Of a stretch of 64,000 nt of DNA, positions 9,241 through 17,535 are shown piece by piece (within the stretch, counting starts at the first letter, position 1; each line of letters opens with the position of its first letter). The notes under the pieces were generated by a model. It saw only the letters and a list, made by a program, of their open reading frames with translations, was not told the origin of the DNA and searched no databases. The stretch lies in the NCBI RefSeq assembly GCF_013385985.1, contig NZ_JACAOY010000008.1, forward strand, positions 53,019-117,018, written 5' to 3'. Source of the DNA: Pseudomonas sp. B6002. GTDB taxonomy: Bacteria; Pseudomonadota; Gammaproteobacteria; Pseudomonadales; Pseudomonadaceae. The translations under genes and the position numbers were made by a program.

Positions 9241-9259
9241 GCGTAACACTTGAAACGAA

Positions 9260-9335
9260 TGGTGGGTGATGACGGGATCGAACCGCCGACATTCTGCTTG
9301 TAAGGCAGACGCTCTCCCAGCTGAGCTAATCACCC
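9260..9335 (-). tRNA. tRNA-Val (TAC)
   Basis: Identical to the tRNA-Val at 8912-8987: 76 nt, encoded CCA, anticodon TAC. It is the first gene of the minus-strand Val-Asp unit driven from 9356-9384. Confidence 0.97.
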
Positions 9336-9355
9336 TTCGCTTCGGTGTGGCGCGC

Positions 9356-9384
9356 ATTCTACGGAGCGACCTTGGGTCTGGCAA
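9356..9384 (-). promoter_or_regulatory. Sigma-70 promoter for the first Val-Asp tRNA unit
   Basis: On the minus strand, -35 TTGCCA is at 9384-9379 and -10 TAGAAT at 9361-9356 with an ideal 17-bp spacer, then a GCGCGCC discriminator. An A/T-rich run lies upstream (about 9390-9410). Confidence 0.8.
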
Positions 9385-9494
9385 GCACTTTCTTAAATCT
9401 TTTTTTTGAGCCCTTCCAATGGCTTAGGCAGGGTTGGCCTGAGGCGCTATCAAGAGAATAATGCCCTCCTTTGTATAAAGGAGAGACTCACCCC

Positions 9495-10415
9495 ATGTGG
9501 TTCAAGAACCTGCTTATCTATCGCCTGACCCAAGATCTGCCTGTTGATGCCGAGGCGTTGGAAGCGGCCATGGCCACCAAGCTGGCGCGCCCCTGTGCCA
9601 GCCAGGAGTTGACCACTTACGGTTTCGTCGCGCCGTTTGGTAAAGGTGAAGACGCTCCCCTGGTTCACGTCAGCGGTGACTTCCTGCTGATCGCCGCCCG
9701 CAAGGAAGAACGTATCCTGCCGGGTAGTGTGGTGCGTGACGCACTCAAAGAGAAAGTTGAAGAGATCGAGGCCGAGCAGATGCGCAAGGTCTATAAGAAG
9801 GAACGCGACCAGATCAAGGATGAGATCATCCAGGCCTTCCTGCCGCGCGCCTTTATCCGTCGTTCGTCGACCTTCGCCGCCATCGCGCCGAAACAGGGCC
9901 TGATCCTGGTGAACTCGGCCAGCCCCAAGCGCGCCGAAGACTTGCTGTCGACCCTGCGTGAAGTGATCGGCACCCTGCCGGTTCGCCCACTCACCGTCAA
10001 AACCGCGCCAACCGCGATCATGACCGACTGGGTCACCACCCAGAAGCCGGCCGATGATTTCTTCGTCCTCGACGAATGCGAACTGCGCGACACTCACGAA
10101 GACGGCGGCATCGTGCGCTGCAAGCGCCAGGACCTGACCGGCGAAGAGATCCAACTGCACCTGACCACCGGCAAGGTCGTGACCCAGCTGTCTTTGGCGT
10201 GGCAGGACAAGCTGTCCTTCATGCTCGACGACAAGATGACCGTCAAGCGCCTGAAGTTCGAAGACCTGCTGCAAGACCAGGCCGAACAGGACGGCGGCGA
10301 CGAAGCCCTGGGCCAACTGGACGCGAGCTTTACCCTGATGATGCTGACGTTCGGCGATTTCATCCCTGCGCTGGTTGAAGCACTCGGCGGTGAAGAAACA
10401 CCACAGGGCATCTGA
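9495..10415 (+). CDS. rdgC: Recombination-associated protein RdgC
   Basis: RdgC is a nucleoid-associated, DNA-encircling ring protein that modulates RecA-dependent recombination. The 306-aa product is the normal family length and begins with the typical [12 protein letters not shown]. The whole chain matches the RdgC pattern: [37 protein letters not shown] and the C-terminal [21 protein letters not shown]. The ATG at 9495 is used, with AGGAG about a dozen bases upstream; an in-frame upstream start at 9471 would add eight unlikely residues. It stands alone, with tRNA genes upstream and a REP downstream. Confidence 0.95.
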   Translation: MWFKNLLIYRLTQDLPVDAEALEAAMATKLARPCASQELTTYGFVAPFGKGEDAPLVHVSGDFLLIAARKEERILPGSVVRDALKEKVEEIEAEQMRKVYKKERDQIKDEIIQAFLPRAFIRRSSTFAAIAPKQGLILVNSASPKRAEDLLSTLREVIGTLPVRPLTVKTAPTAIMTDWVTTQKPADDFFVLDECELRDTHEDGGIVRCKRQDLTGEEIQLHLTTGKVVTQLSLAWQDKLSFMLDDKMTVKRLKFEDLLQDQAEQDGGDEALGQLDASFTLMMLTFGDFIPALVEALGGEETPQGI

Positions 10416-10426
10416 CGCCCTCTCTT

Positions 10427-10492
10427 TGTAGGAGCCGGCTTGCCGGCGATGGCGGACCTGAGGGCGCCATCGCCGGCAAGCCGGCTCCTACA
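10427..10492. repeat. REP pair downstream of rdgC
   Basis: A full-length inverted pair with arms TGTAGGAGCCGGCTTGCCGG and its complement surrounds a short loop. It sits between the convergent end of rdgC and the next gene start and is a typical P. fluorescens-group REP. Confidence 0.9.
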
Positions 10493-10518
10493 TATATTCG
10501 AATAACAAGGACATCCCC

Positions 10519-11478
10519 ATGCGCGCACTCGCCGCCTTGAGCCGCTTCGTCGGCAACACCTTCGCCTACTGGGTGTTGATCTTTGCCGTGCTGGCGTTCC
10601 TCGAACCGGGCTGGTTCATCGGCCTCAAAGGCGCCATCGTGCCGCTGCTGGGCCTGGTGATGTTCGGCATGGGGCTGACCCTCAAACTCGAAGACTTCGC
10701 CGAGGTCGCCCGCCACCCGTGGCGCGTGGCCCTGGGCGTGGTTGCCCACTTCGTGATCATGCCCGGTGTGGCCTGGTTGCTGTGCCAGGCCTTCCACCTG
10801 CCGCCGGAAATTGCCGTCGGTGTGATCCTGGTCGGTTGCTGCCCAAGCGGCACCTCCTCCAACGTAATGACCTGGCTGGCCCGGGGTGACCTGGCGCTGT
10901 CGGTGGCCATCGCCGCCGTCACCACCCTCCTCGCCCCGCTGCTGACACCCGCACTGATCTGGCTGCTGGCCTCGGCCTGGCTGCCTGTTTCGTTCATGGA
11001 GCTGTTCTGGTCGATCCTGCAAGTCGTGTTGCTGCCCATCGTGCTCGGCGTACTGGCGCAACGCTTGCTCGGCGAACGTGTACGCCATGCGGTGGAGGTC
11101 TTGCCGCTGGTGTCGGTGGTGAGCATCGTGATCATCGTCGCGGCCGTGGTTGCCGCCAGCCAGGCGAAGATTGCCGAGTCGGGCCTGTTGATCATGGCGG
11201 TGGTGATGCTGCACAACAGCTTTGGCTACCTGCTGGGTTATTTCACCGGCCGCCTGTTCGGTTTGCCATTGGCACAGCGCAAGTCGTTGGCGCTGGAAGT
11301 GGGCATGCAAAACTCCGGGCTGGGTGCCGCCTTGGCCAGCGCGCACTTTTCGCCATTGGCGGCGGTGCCGAGTGCACTGTTCAGCGTCTGGCACAACATT
11401 TCCGGAGCGTTGCTCTCGACCTACTTCCGCCGCATGAGCGAAAAGGAAGACCGCCGCGCACTGGAAACCACGCCGTAA
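10519..11478 (+). CDS. Bile acid:sodium symporter family (BASS) transporter
   Basis: A 319-aa membrane protein with about ten helices. It carries the BASS hallmarks GCCPSGTSSNVMTWLARGD (residues about 112-130) and EVGMQNSGLGAALA (about 260-273), which form the crossed broken helices and sodium sites. Members import or export organic anions or pantothenate-like acids with Na+; the substrate here is unknown, and similarity to the PanS/YfeH branch is only a guess. The gene is monocistronic, followed by a palindrome (11481-11496) and the gdx riboswitch leader. Confidence 0.88.
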   Translation: MRALAALSRFVGNTFAYWVLIFAVLAFLEPGWFIGLKGAIVPLLGLVMFGMGLTLKLEDFAEVARHPWRVALGVVAHFVIMPGVAWLLCQAFHLPPEIAVGVILVGCCPSGTSSNVMTWLARGDLALSVAIAAVTTLLAPLLTPALIWLLASAWLPVSFMELFWSILQVVLLPIVLGVLAQRLLGERVRHAVEVLPLVSVVSIVIIVAAVVAASQAKIAESGLLIMAVVMLHNSFGYLLGYFTGRLFGLPLAQRKSLALEVGMQNSGLGAALASAHFSPLAAVPSALFSVWHNISGALLSTYFRRMSEKEDRRALETTP

Positions 11479-11480
11479 AC

Positions 11481-11496
11481 TTGATCGCCCGATCAA
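11481..11496. other. Perfect palindrome between the BASS gene and the gdx leader
   Basis: TTGATCG and CGATCAA are separated by CC. It could be the weak end of the BASS transcript or an operator for gdx. No T-run follows on the plus strand beyond TATT. Confidence 0.35.
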
Positions 11497-11518
11497 TATT
11501 CGGCACTCTACCGAGCTT

Positions 11519-11590
11519 CGCGGGGACGACCTCGCGACGCTCTCAAGCGCCTAATCCGGGGACGACCCCACGTCTGTAGAGAGGGTCATC
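11519..11590 (+). promoter_or_regulatory. Guanidine-II (mini-ykkC) riboswitch ahead of gdx
   Basis: Two hairpins each close an ACGA tetraloop. The first is CGCGGGG-ACGA-CCTCGCG (11519-11536) and the second GGGG-ACGA-CCCC (11558-11569), with a 21-nt linker. Twin stem-loops with ACGR loops just before the ribosome site define the guanidine-II class, which raises translation when guanidinium binds. The ribosome site GAGAGGG (about 11580-11585) and the ATG at 11591 follow directly. The downstream SMR exporter of the Gdx type is the expected target, which makes the call strong. Confidence 0.88.
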
Positions 11591-11905
11591 ATGTCCTGGA
11601 TCATTCTGTTTTTTGCGGGTTTGTTCGAAGTCGGCTGGGCCGTTGGCCTGAAGTACACCGACGGTTTCAGCAAGCCTTTGCCCACAGCCCTGACCATTGC
11701 GGCCATGGCGATCAGCCTGGGTTTGCTGGGGCTGGCGATGAAGGAACTGCCGCTGGGCACCGCCTATGCGATCTGGACTGGCGTGGGTGCGGTGGGCACG
11801 GTGATCGCCGGGATTATCCTGTTTGGGGAATCCATGGCGCTGTTCCGGCTGGCGAGTGTGGCGCTGATCATTTGCGGCCTTATCGGCCTCAAGATCAGCA
11901 CCTGA
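11591..11905 (+). CDS. gdx: Guanidinium exporter Gdx (SugE-type SMR protein)
   Basis: A 104-aa, four-helix small multidrug resistance protein. The essential membrane Glu13 is seen in [16 protein letters not shown], and the [19 protein letters not shown] signature is complete. The SugE/Gdx branch exchanges guanidinium for protons as an antiparallel dimer; older annotation calls it SugE. The guanidine-II riboswitch immediately upstream supports guanidinium as the physiological substrate rather than quaternary ammonium compounds. It is monocistronic and followed by a REP. Confidence 0.93.
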   Translation: MSWIILFFAGLFEVGWAVGLKYTDGFSKPLPTALTIAAMAISLGLLGLAMKELPLGTAYAIWTGVGAVGTVIAGIILFGESMALFRLASVALIICGLIGLKIST

Positions 11906-11923
11906 CCCACTGGCGCACCGCAC

Positions 11924-11990
11924 TGTAGGAGCCCGCTTGCGGGCGATGGCAGTCATACGGACGCCATCGCCGGCAAGCCGGGCTCCTACA
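11924..11990. repeat. REP pair between gdx and the MFS/PlsC gene
   Basis: An inverted pair of the TGTAGGAGC type. Its left arm is slightly diverged (GCCCGCTTGCGGG). The right arm overlaps the last codons of the convergent gene, and the minus-strand CTGTAG of the REP supplies that gene's stop codon. Confidence 0.88.
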
Positions 11991-13860
11991 GGACCGTGCC
12001 GCGCAGCTCGGTTACCTGTTGCTGCAGATGTGCAGGCGTTGCCGCCTCCGTAGATACCGGCTCACCCGCCACCAGCACCACCCGCGACCAGACCCGATGG
12101 AAAAACCCCTTCTTCGGATCACGACTGAAGAAACTCCCCCACAACCCCTGCAACGCCATCGGAATTACAGGCACCGCCGTCTCCTCCAGAATGCGCGTCA
12201 CGCCGCCACGAAACTCGTTCATCTCGCCATCGGTCGTCAGCTTGCCCTCCGGGAAGATGCACACCAACTCCCCTTCCTTCAGGTACTGCGCAATCCGCGT
12301 GAAAGCCTTTTCGTAGATCTGGATGTCTTCGTTGCGCCCCGCAATCGGAATCGCCCCGGCGGTGCGGAAGATAAAGTTCAGCACCGGCAAACGGTAAATC
12401 TTGTAGTACATGACAAAGCGAATCGGCCGACGCACTGCGCCGCCAATCAACAGCGCATCGACAAACGACACGTGGTTGCACACCAGCAGGGCCGCGCCCT
12501 CATCCGGGATGGCTTCCAGGTTGCGATGCTCCACGCGGTACATGGAATGGCTGAGCAGCCAGATCATGAAACGCATGGTGAACTCGGGGACAATCTTGAA
12601 GATGTAGGTGTTGACCGCGACGTTGAGCAGCGACACCACCAGGAACAGCTCGGGGATCGACAGCTTGGCCACGCTGAGCAGCAGGATCGACACGATGGCC
12701 GACACCACCATGAACAGCGCGTTGAGAATGTTGTTGGCCGCGATCACCCGGGCCCGCTCGTTCTCGGCGGTGCGCGACTGGATCAACGCGTACAGCGGCA
12801 CGATATAGAAGCCGCCGAACACCCCCAGGCCGAGGATATCGAACAACACCCACCAGGCCTGGCCATAGCTGAGCACGGCGAGCCAGTCGTTGGCCTGCAC
12901 GTTCTGCGGGAAGCCACCCGAGTGCCACCACAGCAACAAGCCGAACACCGTCAGGCCGAACGAACCGAACGGCACCAGGCCGATTTCGACTTTGCGCCCC
13001 GAAAGCTTCTCGCACAGCATGGAACCCAGCGCGATGCCCACGGAAAACACCGTGAGGATCAGCGTCACCACGGTTTCGTCGCCGTACAGCCACTCTTTGG
13101 CGTACGCCGGGATCTGCGTCAGGTAGATCGCGCCGACAAACCAGAACCACGAGTTACCAACGATGGAACGCGAAACCGCCGGCGTCTGCCCCAGGCCCAG
13201 GCGCAAGGTGGCCCAGGATTCGCTGAAAATGTTCCAGTTCAGGCGCAGCCCCGGCGTTGACGCCGCCGCCCGTGGAATACCACGACTGGCCAGATAACCG
13301 AGCACCGCCACGCCGACAATCGCCACCGACACCAGCGGCGCGTAATGGGTCGACGACATGATGATCCCGGCGCCGATGGTGCCGGCCAGGATCGCCAGGA
13401 ACGTGCCCATTTCCACCAGGCCGTTGCCGCCGACCAGCTCATCTTCATGCAGGGCCTGGGGCATGATCGAGTACTTCACCGGGCCAAACAGCGCCGAGTG
13501 GGTGCCCATGGCAAACAGCGCCAGCAGCATCAACTCCAGGTGGTTGAACATGAACCCGGTGGCGCCCACGGCCATGATCACGATCTCGCCGATCTTGATC
13601 GCGCGGATCAACGCGTCCTTGTTGAATTTCTCGCCAAACTGCCCGGCCAGCGCCGAAAACAGGAAGAACGGCAGGATAAACAGCAACGCACACAGGTTGA
13701 CCCAGATCGAGCGGTCACCGTCGATGGTCAGCTTGTAGAGGATGGCGAGGATCAGCGATTGCTTGAAGATGTTGTCATTGAAGGCGCCCAGCAACTGGGT
13801 GACGAAAAACGGCAAAAAGCGCCGTGTGCGCAGCAAAGTGAATTGCGAGGGGTGGCTCAT
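11986..13860 (-). CDS. MFS transporter fused to a PlsC-type acyltransferase (LplT-PlsC fusion)
   Basis: The 624-aa protein joins an LplT-like MFS domain (residues 1 to about 410, twelve helices, starting with the typical FVTQLLGAFNDNIFK) to a lysophospholipid acyltransferase domain (about 430-624). The acyltransferase shows the H(x)4D motif NHVSFVDALL near 462 and FPEGKLTTDG near 535. By analogy with E. coli LplT and Aas, it probably flips lysophospholipid inward and reacylates it. Unlike Aas-containing fusions it lacks the acyl-ACP synthetase part, so it must use acyl donors made elsewhere. Its stop codon lies inside a REP. Confidence 0.9.
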   Translation of the reverse strand: MSHPSQFTLLRTRRFLPFFVTQLLGAFNDNIFKQSLILAILYKLTIDGDRSIWVNLCALLFILPFFLFSALAGQFGEKFNKDALIRAIKIGEIVIMAVGATGFMFNHLELMLLALFAMGTHSALFGPVKYSIMPQALHEDELVGGNGLVEMGTFLAILAGTIGAGIIMSSTHYAPLVSVAIVGVAVLGYLASRGIPRAAASTPGLRLNWNIFSESWATLRLGLGQTPAVSRSIVGNSWFWFVGAIYLTQIPAYAKEWLYGDETVVTLILTVFSVGIALGSMLCEKLSGRKVEIGLVPFGSFGLTVFGLLLWWHSGGFPQNVQANDWLAVLSYGQAWWVLFDILGLGVFGGFYIVPLYALIQSRTAENERARVIAANNILNALFMVVSAIVSILLLSVAKLSIPELFLVVSLLNVAVNTYIFKIVPEFTMRFMIWLLSHSMYRVEHRNLEAIPDEGAALLVCNHVSFVDALLIGGAVRRPIRFVMYYKIYRLPVLNFIFRTAGAIPIAGRNEDIQIYEKAFTRIAQYLKEGELVCIFPEGKLTTDGEMNEFRGGVTRILEETAVPVIPMALQGLWGSFFSRDPKKGFFHRVWSRVVLVAGEPVSTEAATPAHLQQQVTELRGTVL

Positions 13861-13874
13861 CGTCCGTGTTCCTG

Positions 13875-13910
13875 CGTGGCCTGTTGGGCTTTTATTAAAA
13901 ACAGGCCACG
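13875..13910. other. 11-bp perfect hairpin between two minus-strand genes
   Basis: CGTGGCCTGTT (13875-13885) pairs with AACAGGCCACG (13900-13910) around an AT-rich 14-nt loop. It lies after the TDT gene and in the leader of the MFS/PlsC gene (minus strand). No T-run follows, so it is either a weak terminator or a leader structure. Confidence 0.4.
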
Positions 13911-13927
13911 ACTTTACCTAATCCCGC

Positions 13928-15076
13928 TTACTTATTCCCTAGTCCTGCAATGCAGGGGGAAACAAAAAGCTCACCTTTATAGGCGCCCTGCACCGTGCGC
14001 TTGGCAACGATCAGCCACATCAGCGCCAAGGCCACCACCAGCACACTGCCCATCACACTGAAAAAACCCAGGTGCAGCACGTTCGCCAGCTTCAGCGTCG
14101 CCAGGGCATACACCCCCAGCGGGAAGGTAAAGCCCCACCAGCCGAGGTTGAACGGGATACCGGCACGCAGGTAACGCAGGGTGATCAGCACCGCGATCAG
14201 CATCCACCACAACCCAAAACCCCACAGCGTGATGCCCGCCACCAGGCCCAGACCGTTGGCCATCTCACCCACACCAGGCAAGCCATTGGCCGCAAAGATC
14301 GCTGGTGCGTCGCCACCGAGCAAGAGCATGCCAAGGGCGCCGGTGCCAATCGGGCCCAGGGCCAGCCAGCTCGACGCCGCCATATTGGCGTGGGGCAACT
14401 TATGCAAGGCCATGCGCAACATCAGGATGGTCAGGATGCTGAACGCCACCGGCAGCGAAAACGCCCAGAGCACGTAGCTGGTCACCACCATCACCAGTTG
14501 CGAATGGGCGTCTGCCAGGTGCGGCGCGAGCAAGCCGCCGCTGGCGGCGGCCACTTCGGCGGCAACCACCGGCAACAGCCAGACGGCGGTCATCTGGTCG
14601 ATGCTGTGCTCCTGGCGAGTGAACATCATGAACGGGATCAGCACGCCGCAGGCCAGGGCCATCGCCACGTCCAGCCACCAGATCACTTCGGCCAAGGGGA
14701 TCACACTGTTGCCCCAACGCGGCAGGCCGAACAGCAGCAAGCCATTAAGGATAGTCGCCAAACCCATCGGGATGGTGCCGAAGAACATCGAGACAGTGGA
14801 GTGCCCGAAAATCCGCCGCGCCTCGTGGAAAAACATCACCCAGCGAGCGGTGTACAGGGCGCTGAACAGCACAAACAAGCCGATGGTGAACATCCACAGC
14901 GCTTCGGCAATGGCATGCAGGCCTGGCACGTTGACGGGCAACTGGGCCAAGGCCAACGCCAGTACACCGGTGCCCATGGTGGCGGCGAACCAGTTGGGGG
15001 TGAACTGGCGGATCACTTCCCGTGGTCGGGTCAGGTGACTGAAGGGTTTGTAGCTGATGGTAGTCGAGCAGGTCAT
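13928..15076 (-). CDS. TDT family (TehA/SSU1-like) transporter
   Basis: A 382-aa membrane protein with ten predicted helices. The start FTPNWFAATMGTGVLALAL and the later NLGWWGFTFPLGVYALAT are characteristic of the tellurite-resistance/dicarboxylate (SLAC1-like) family. Members include TehA anion channels and SSU1-type sulfite exporters, and the NWF/MGTG opening is closest to the sulfite-exporter side, but the substrate is inferred. The ATG follows GAGGAA at good spacing. The upstream region (15077-15183) is AT-rich and holds direct repeats such as TATCT/ATATCT that may bind a regulator. Confidence 0.82.
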   Translation of the reverse strand: MTCSTTISYKPFSHLTRPREVIRQFTPNWFAATMGTGVLALALAQLPVNVPGLHAIAEALWMFTIGLFVLFSALYTARWVMFFHEARRIFGHSTVSMFFGTIPMGLATILNGLLLFGLPRWGNSVIPLAEVIWWLDVAMALACGVLIPFMMFTRQEHSIDQMTAVWLLPVVAAEVAAASGGLLAPHLADAHSQLVMVVTSYVLWAFSLPVAFSILTILMLRMALHKLPHANMAASSWLALGPIGTGALGMLLLGGDAPAIFAANGLPGVGEMANGLGLVAGITLWGFGLWWMLIAVLITLRYLRAGIPFNLGWWGFTFPLGVYALATLKLANVLHLGFFSVMGSVLVVALALMWLIVAKRTVQGAYKGELFVSPCIAGLGNK

Positions 15077-15183
15077 GGTGGTATTCCTCTTCCTCGCATG
15101 AGGTTGAGACCATCATAGAACCCTATCGAATATCTATATAACGGGTAATATCTCTATCTGTTATCTACTTTGCAGATATACGA

Positions 15184-15495
15184 TCAAACGCTGCCTTCGC
15201 ACTCAATCACCAGGATTCGCGCCGGGCCTTGTGGATGGGCCACATGCTCGGTGCCGACACTGGCGTAGAAGATATCCCCCACCGCCAGCTCTGCCACGTG
15301 CTCGAACCCGTTATCGCGGTAGTGCATGTGCACCCGGCCATCGAGCACCACGAAGACTTCTTCACCGTCGTTGATGTGCCAGCGATACGGCTGGTCGGTC
15401 CAGTGCAAACGGGTGGTGATGCCGTTCATGTTGGCGATGTCCAGCGCCTCCCAGGCGCGGCTGCCGGTGAAGTCCTTGCTGCGGATGATCTTCAT
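15184..15495 (-). CDS. Small cupin-domain protein
   Basis: A 103-aa single cupin. The metal-binding pattern is visible as W-H-I-N-D-G-E-E (His and Glu near 40-46) and H-V-A-H-P near 86-89. Such small cupins often act as sensing domains or simple isomerases/dioxygenases; no specific activity can be assigned. It has a GAGG ribosome site and a gap of only 43 bp after the MFS gene on the same strand, so it is probably cotranscribed with that transporter. Confidence 0.75.
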   Translation of the reverse strand: MKIIRSKDFTGSRAWEALDIANMNGITTRLHWTDQPYRWHINDGEEVFVVLDGRVHMHYRDNGFEHVAELAVGDIFYASVGTEHVAHPQGPARILVIECEGSV

Positions 15496-15538
15496 GCGTG
15501 AACCTCGATCAGGCGGTACGGGAGGCGATTATTACCCA

Positions 15539-16732
15539 TCAAGCGCCTGTCGTCGCCCTGGCCCGCGCCGAATCCTGCATCAGCAAGCCGCCCAAGGCAC
15601 CGAGGGCCAGCACGATCAACACGGCGCCGTAGCCGTCGGTGGTCACGATCAGGCCAAACACCCGGCTCAGGTTGCCGGCCAACAGCGCCGGCAGGCAGAA
15701 AGCCAGGTAGCTCAGCACATAGAACGCCGACATCAAGCCCGCCCGTTCATGGGGCAACGCCAAGCCGACGATGCTGCGAATGCTGCCCATGAAGCCGCCG
15801 CCAAAGCCAAAGCCTGCGATCACACTGGCGACAAAGAACAGCCACAGGCTGGCGCTCTGCACGGCGACCAACAGCAACGCCACGCCGACAGCCAGCAACA
15901 GCGCGGACAAGCGCATGACTTTGTCAGCCGGGTATTCGCGCAGGCGGTAGATCATCACCGCGCCGCTCAAGGTCACCACGGCCACCAGGCCGCCGCCGAT
16001 CAGGTGGGAGGTCGAACCGGTTGCCGTCTTCACCAACGAAGGGGCCAGGGAGGAAAAGAACCCACCCAACGCCCACACCGCCACGTTCAGGGGCATCGCC
16101 AGCCACAAGGCACGGCGGGCCTGTGCGGGTACATGCAGGGTCGGCGCCAGGGATTTCAAAGCCCCCGGAATGCGGCTGACCGTTTCGGGCAAACGCCACA
16201 CGTATAACGCCTGCAACACCATCAAGCCGAGCATCACCAGGTAGATCAGTTGAGTCGGCCGTGGCGCGAACTCCACCAGCAAGCCACTGCCCAGTCCGCC
16301 ACTGGCCATGCCTAGCAACGGTGCGAGGCTGTTGAGCATTGGGCCGCGCAGGCGGTCGGTGTCGAGCAAGGTGGCGCTCAACACCGCCGTTGCCGTGCCG
16401 GTGGCGAAACCTTGCAGGGCGCGTGCGGCAATCAGGTAGGCGGTGCTGTCAGCGTTGATAAACAGCAGCATGGCCACGATATTGAGCAGCAAGGCGACGA
16501 AAATCACCGGCTTGCGCCCCAGGTAATCCGACAGCGAGCCCACGGTCAGCAGCGCCGCCAGCAGGCTCACGGCGTACACGCCAAAGATCACCGTCAGCAT
16601 CGCCGCCGAAAAATGCAGATTGTCCTGATACACCTGATACAGCGGTGTCGGTGCACTGGAGGCGGCGAGAAAGGTCAGCACCGTGATGACCAGAAACGCC
16701 AGGTTCGAACGGTTGGAAGTAGGACTGGACAT
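15539..16732 (-). CDS. MFS transporter (drug/metabolite efflux type)
   Basis: A 397-aa protein with twelve predicted helices and the MFS motif A at residues 65-75 (GSLSDYLGRKP). I use the ATG at 16732 (GGAG upstream) rather than the in-frame GTG two codons earlier. It is transcribed divergently from a TetR-family regulator 91 bp away, the common layout of a repressor-controlled efflux pump. The substrate is unknown. The cupin gene follows it. Confidence 0.85.
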   Translation of the reverse strand: MSSPTSNRSNLAFLVITVLTFLAASSAPTPLYQVYQDNLHFSAAMLTVIFGVYAVSLLAALLTVGSLSDYLGRKPVIFVALLLNIVAMLLFINADSTAYLIAARALQGFATGTATAVLSATLLDTDRLRGPMLNSLAPLLGMASGGLGSGLLVEFAPRPTQLIYLVMLGLMVLQALYVWRLPETVSRIPGALKSLAPTLHVPAQARRALWLAMPLNVAVWALGGFFSSLAPSLVKTATGSTSHLIGGGLVAVVTLSGAVMIYRLREYPADKVMRLSALLLAVGVALLLVAVQSASLWLFFVASVIAGFGFGGGFMGSIRSIVGLALPHERAGLMSAFYVLSYLAFCLPALLAGNLSRVFGLIVTTDGYGAVLIVLALGALGGLLMQDSARARATTGA

Positions 16733-16757
16733 CGGCACGCTCCGCTAAAGCTAACAT

Positions 16758-16800
16758 TTTGCTTTTGCAGAGTGTGCTACCGGAAAGCGCTTAAAGCAAA
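16758..16800. promoter_or_regulatory. Candidate TetR operator in the divergent MFS/tetR gap
   Basis: TTTGCTTT (16758-16765) and AAAGCAAA (16793-16800) form a perfect spaced inverted repeat in the 91-bp divergent region. The palindrome AAGCGCTT lies between them near the right arm. The position fits repression of both genes by the adjacent TetR protein. Confidence 0.45.
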
Positions 16801-16823
16801 TTCTTTGTGTTAAGGTTTTAGGC

Positions 16824-17363
16824 ATGGCTATTAAAGAAGGTCTTCGCCCGGGGGGCCGCAGTGCCCGGGTCCAGGAATCAGTGCACAACGCCACGCGCGA
16901 ACTGCTGGAAGCTCACGAGCGCTCCAGCGTGACAGTGCCGATGATTGCTGCGCGCGCGGGCGTCACGCCCTCCACCATCTATCGACGCTGGGGCGACCTT
17001 TCGGTGTTGCTGGCGGATGTCGCCCTGGCACGCATGCGCCCGGACAGCGAGCCGGCCAATACCGGCAGCCTGCGTGGCGACTTGCAGGCCTGGGCCGAGC
17101 AATACCTGGATGAAATGAGTTCGGAGCCGGGGCGCAACATGATGCGTGACCTGCAGTGCACGATCACGCCAGGCTACTGCGTGAGCATCCTGAGCGGGCA
17201 GTTGCAGGCGATTGTCGACCGTTACCCCGATGCGGCACCGCCGAGCGTGGACCACCTGATCAACCTGATCGCCGCGCCGACGGTGTTTCGCATCCTGTTC
17301 TCGACCGCACCGCTCTCGGTGCAAGAGCTGCACGCGCTGATCGAGCTAGCCCTCAAACCCTGA
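16824..17363 (+). CDS. TetR/AcrR-family transcriptional regulator
   Basis: A 179-aa protein with an N-terminal helix-turn-helix (residues about 38-60, MIAARAGVTPSTIYRRWGD) and a C-terminal TetR_C-like ligand domain. It is transcribed divergently from the MFS transporter and most likely represses that gene and itself through the inverted repeat at 16758-16800. The inducing ligand is unknown. The gene is followed by a REP-like hairpin and a bidirectional terminator. Confidence 0.88.
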   Translation: MAIKEGLRPGGRSARVQESVHNATRELLEAHERSSVTVPMIAARAGVTPSTIYRRWGDLSVLLADVALARMRPDSEPANTGSLRGDLQAWAEQYLDEMSSEPGRNMMRDLQCTITPGYCVSILSGQLQAIVDRYPDAAPPSVDHLINLIAAPTVFRILFSTAPLSVQELHALIELALKP

Positions 17364-17380
17364 AGGCCTGCACTCATCAA

Positions 17381-17473
17381 AATGTGGGAGCTGGCTTGCC
17401 TGCGATAACGGTGGGTCAGCTGGCATATCATTCACAGGCAGACCGCTATCGCAGGCAAGCCAGCTCCCACATT
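17381..17473. repeat. REP-like element of a second family
   Basis: A perfect 26-bp inverted repeat (17381-17406 / 17448-17473) has the core GTGGGAGCTGGCTTGCCTGC. It differs from the GTAGGAGCC REPs elsewhere in the window, so it belongs to a separate pseudomonad REP family. Confidence 0.85.
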
Positions 17474-17487
17474 GACCTGATCACACT

Positions 17488-17522
17488 CCAAAAAAAAGGC
17501 CTCATCTGAGGCCGTTTTTTTT
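17488..17522. terminator. Bidirectional terminator between tetR and the ABC exporter
   Basis: GGCCTCA/TGAGGCC (17498-17504 / 17507-17513) is flanked by an A-run (17490-17497) and eight T (17515-17522). It should work on both strands, ending tetR and the yadH-like gene. Confidence 0.9.
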
Positions 17523-17535
17523 AGAGGATCGTCGC

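Noticed and set aside
12019-13260. 413-codon frame on the plus strand
   Set aside because: Antisense to the MFS/PlsC fusion; composition is His/Gln/Arg-rich without domains.
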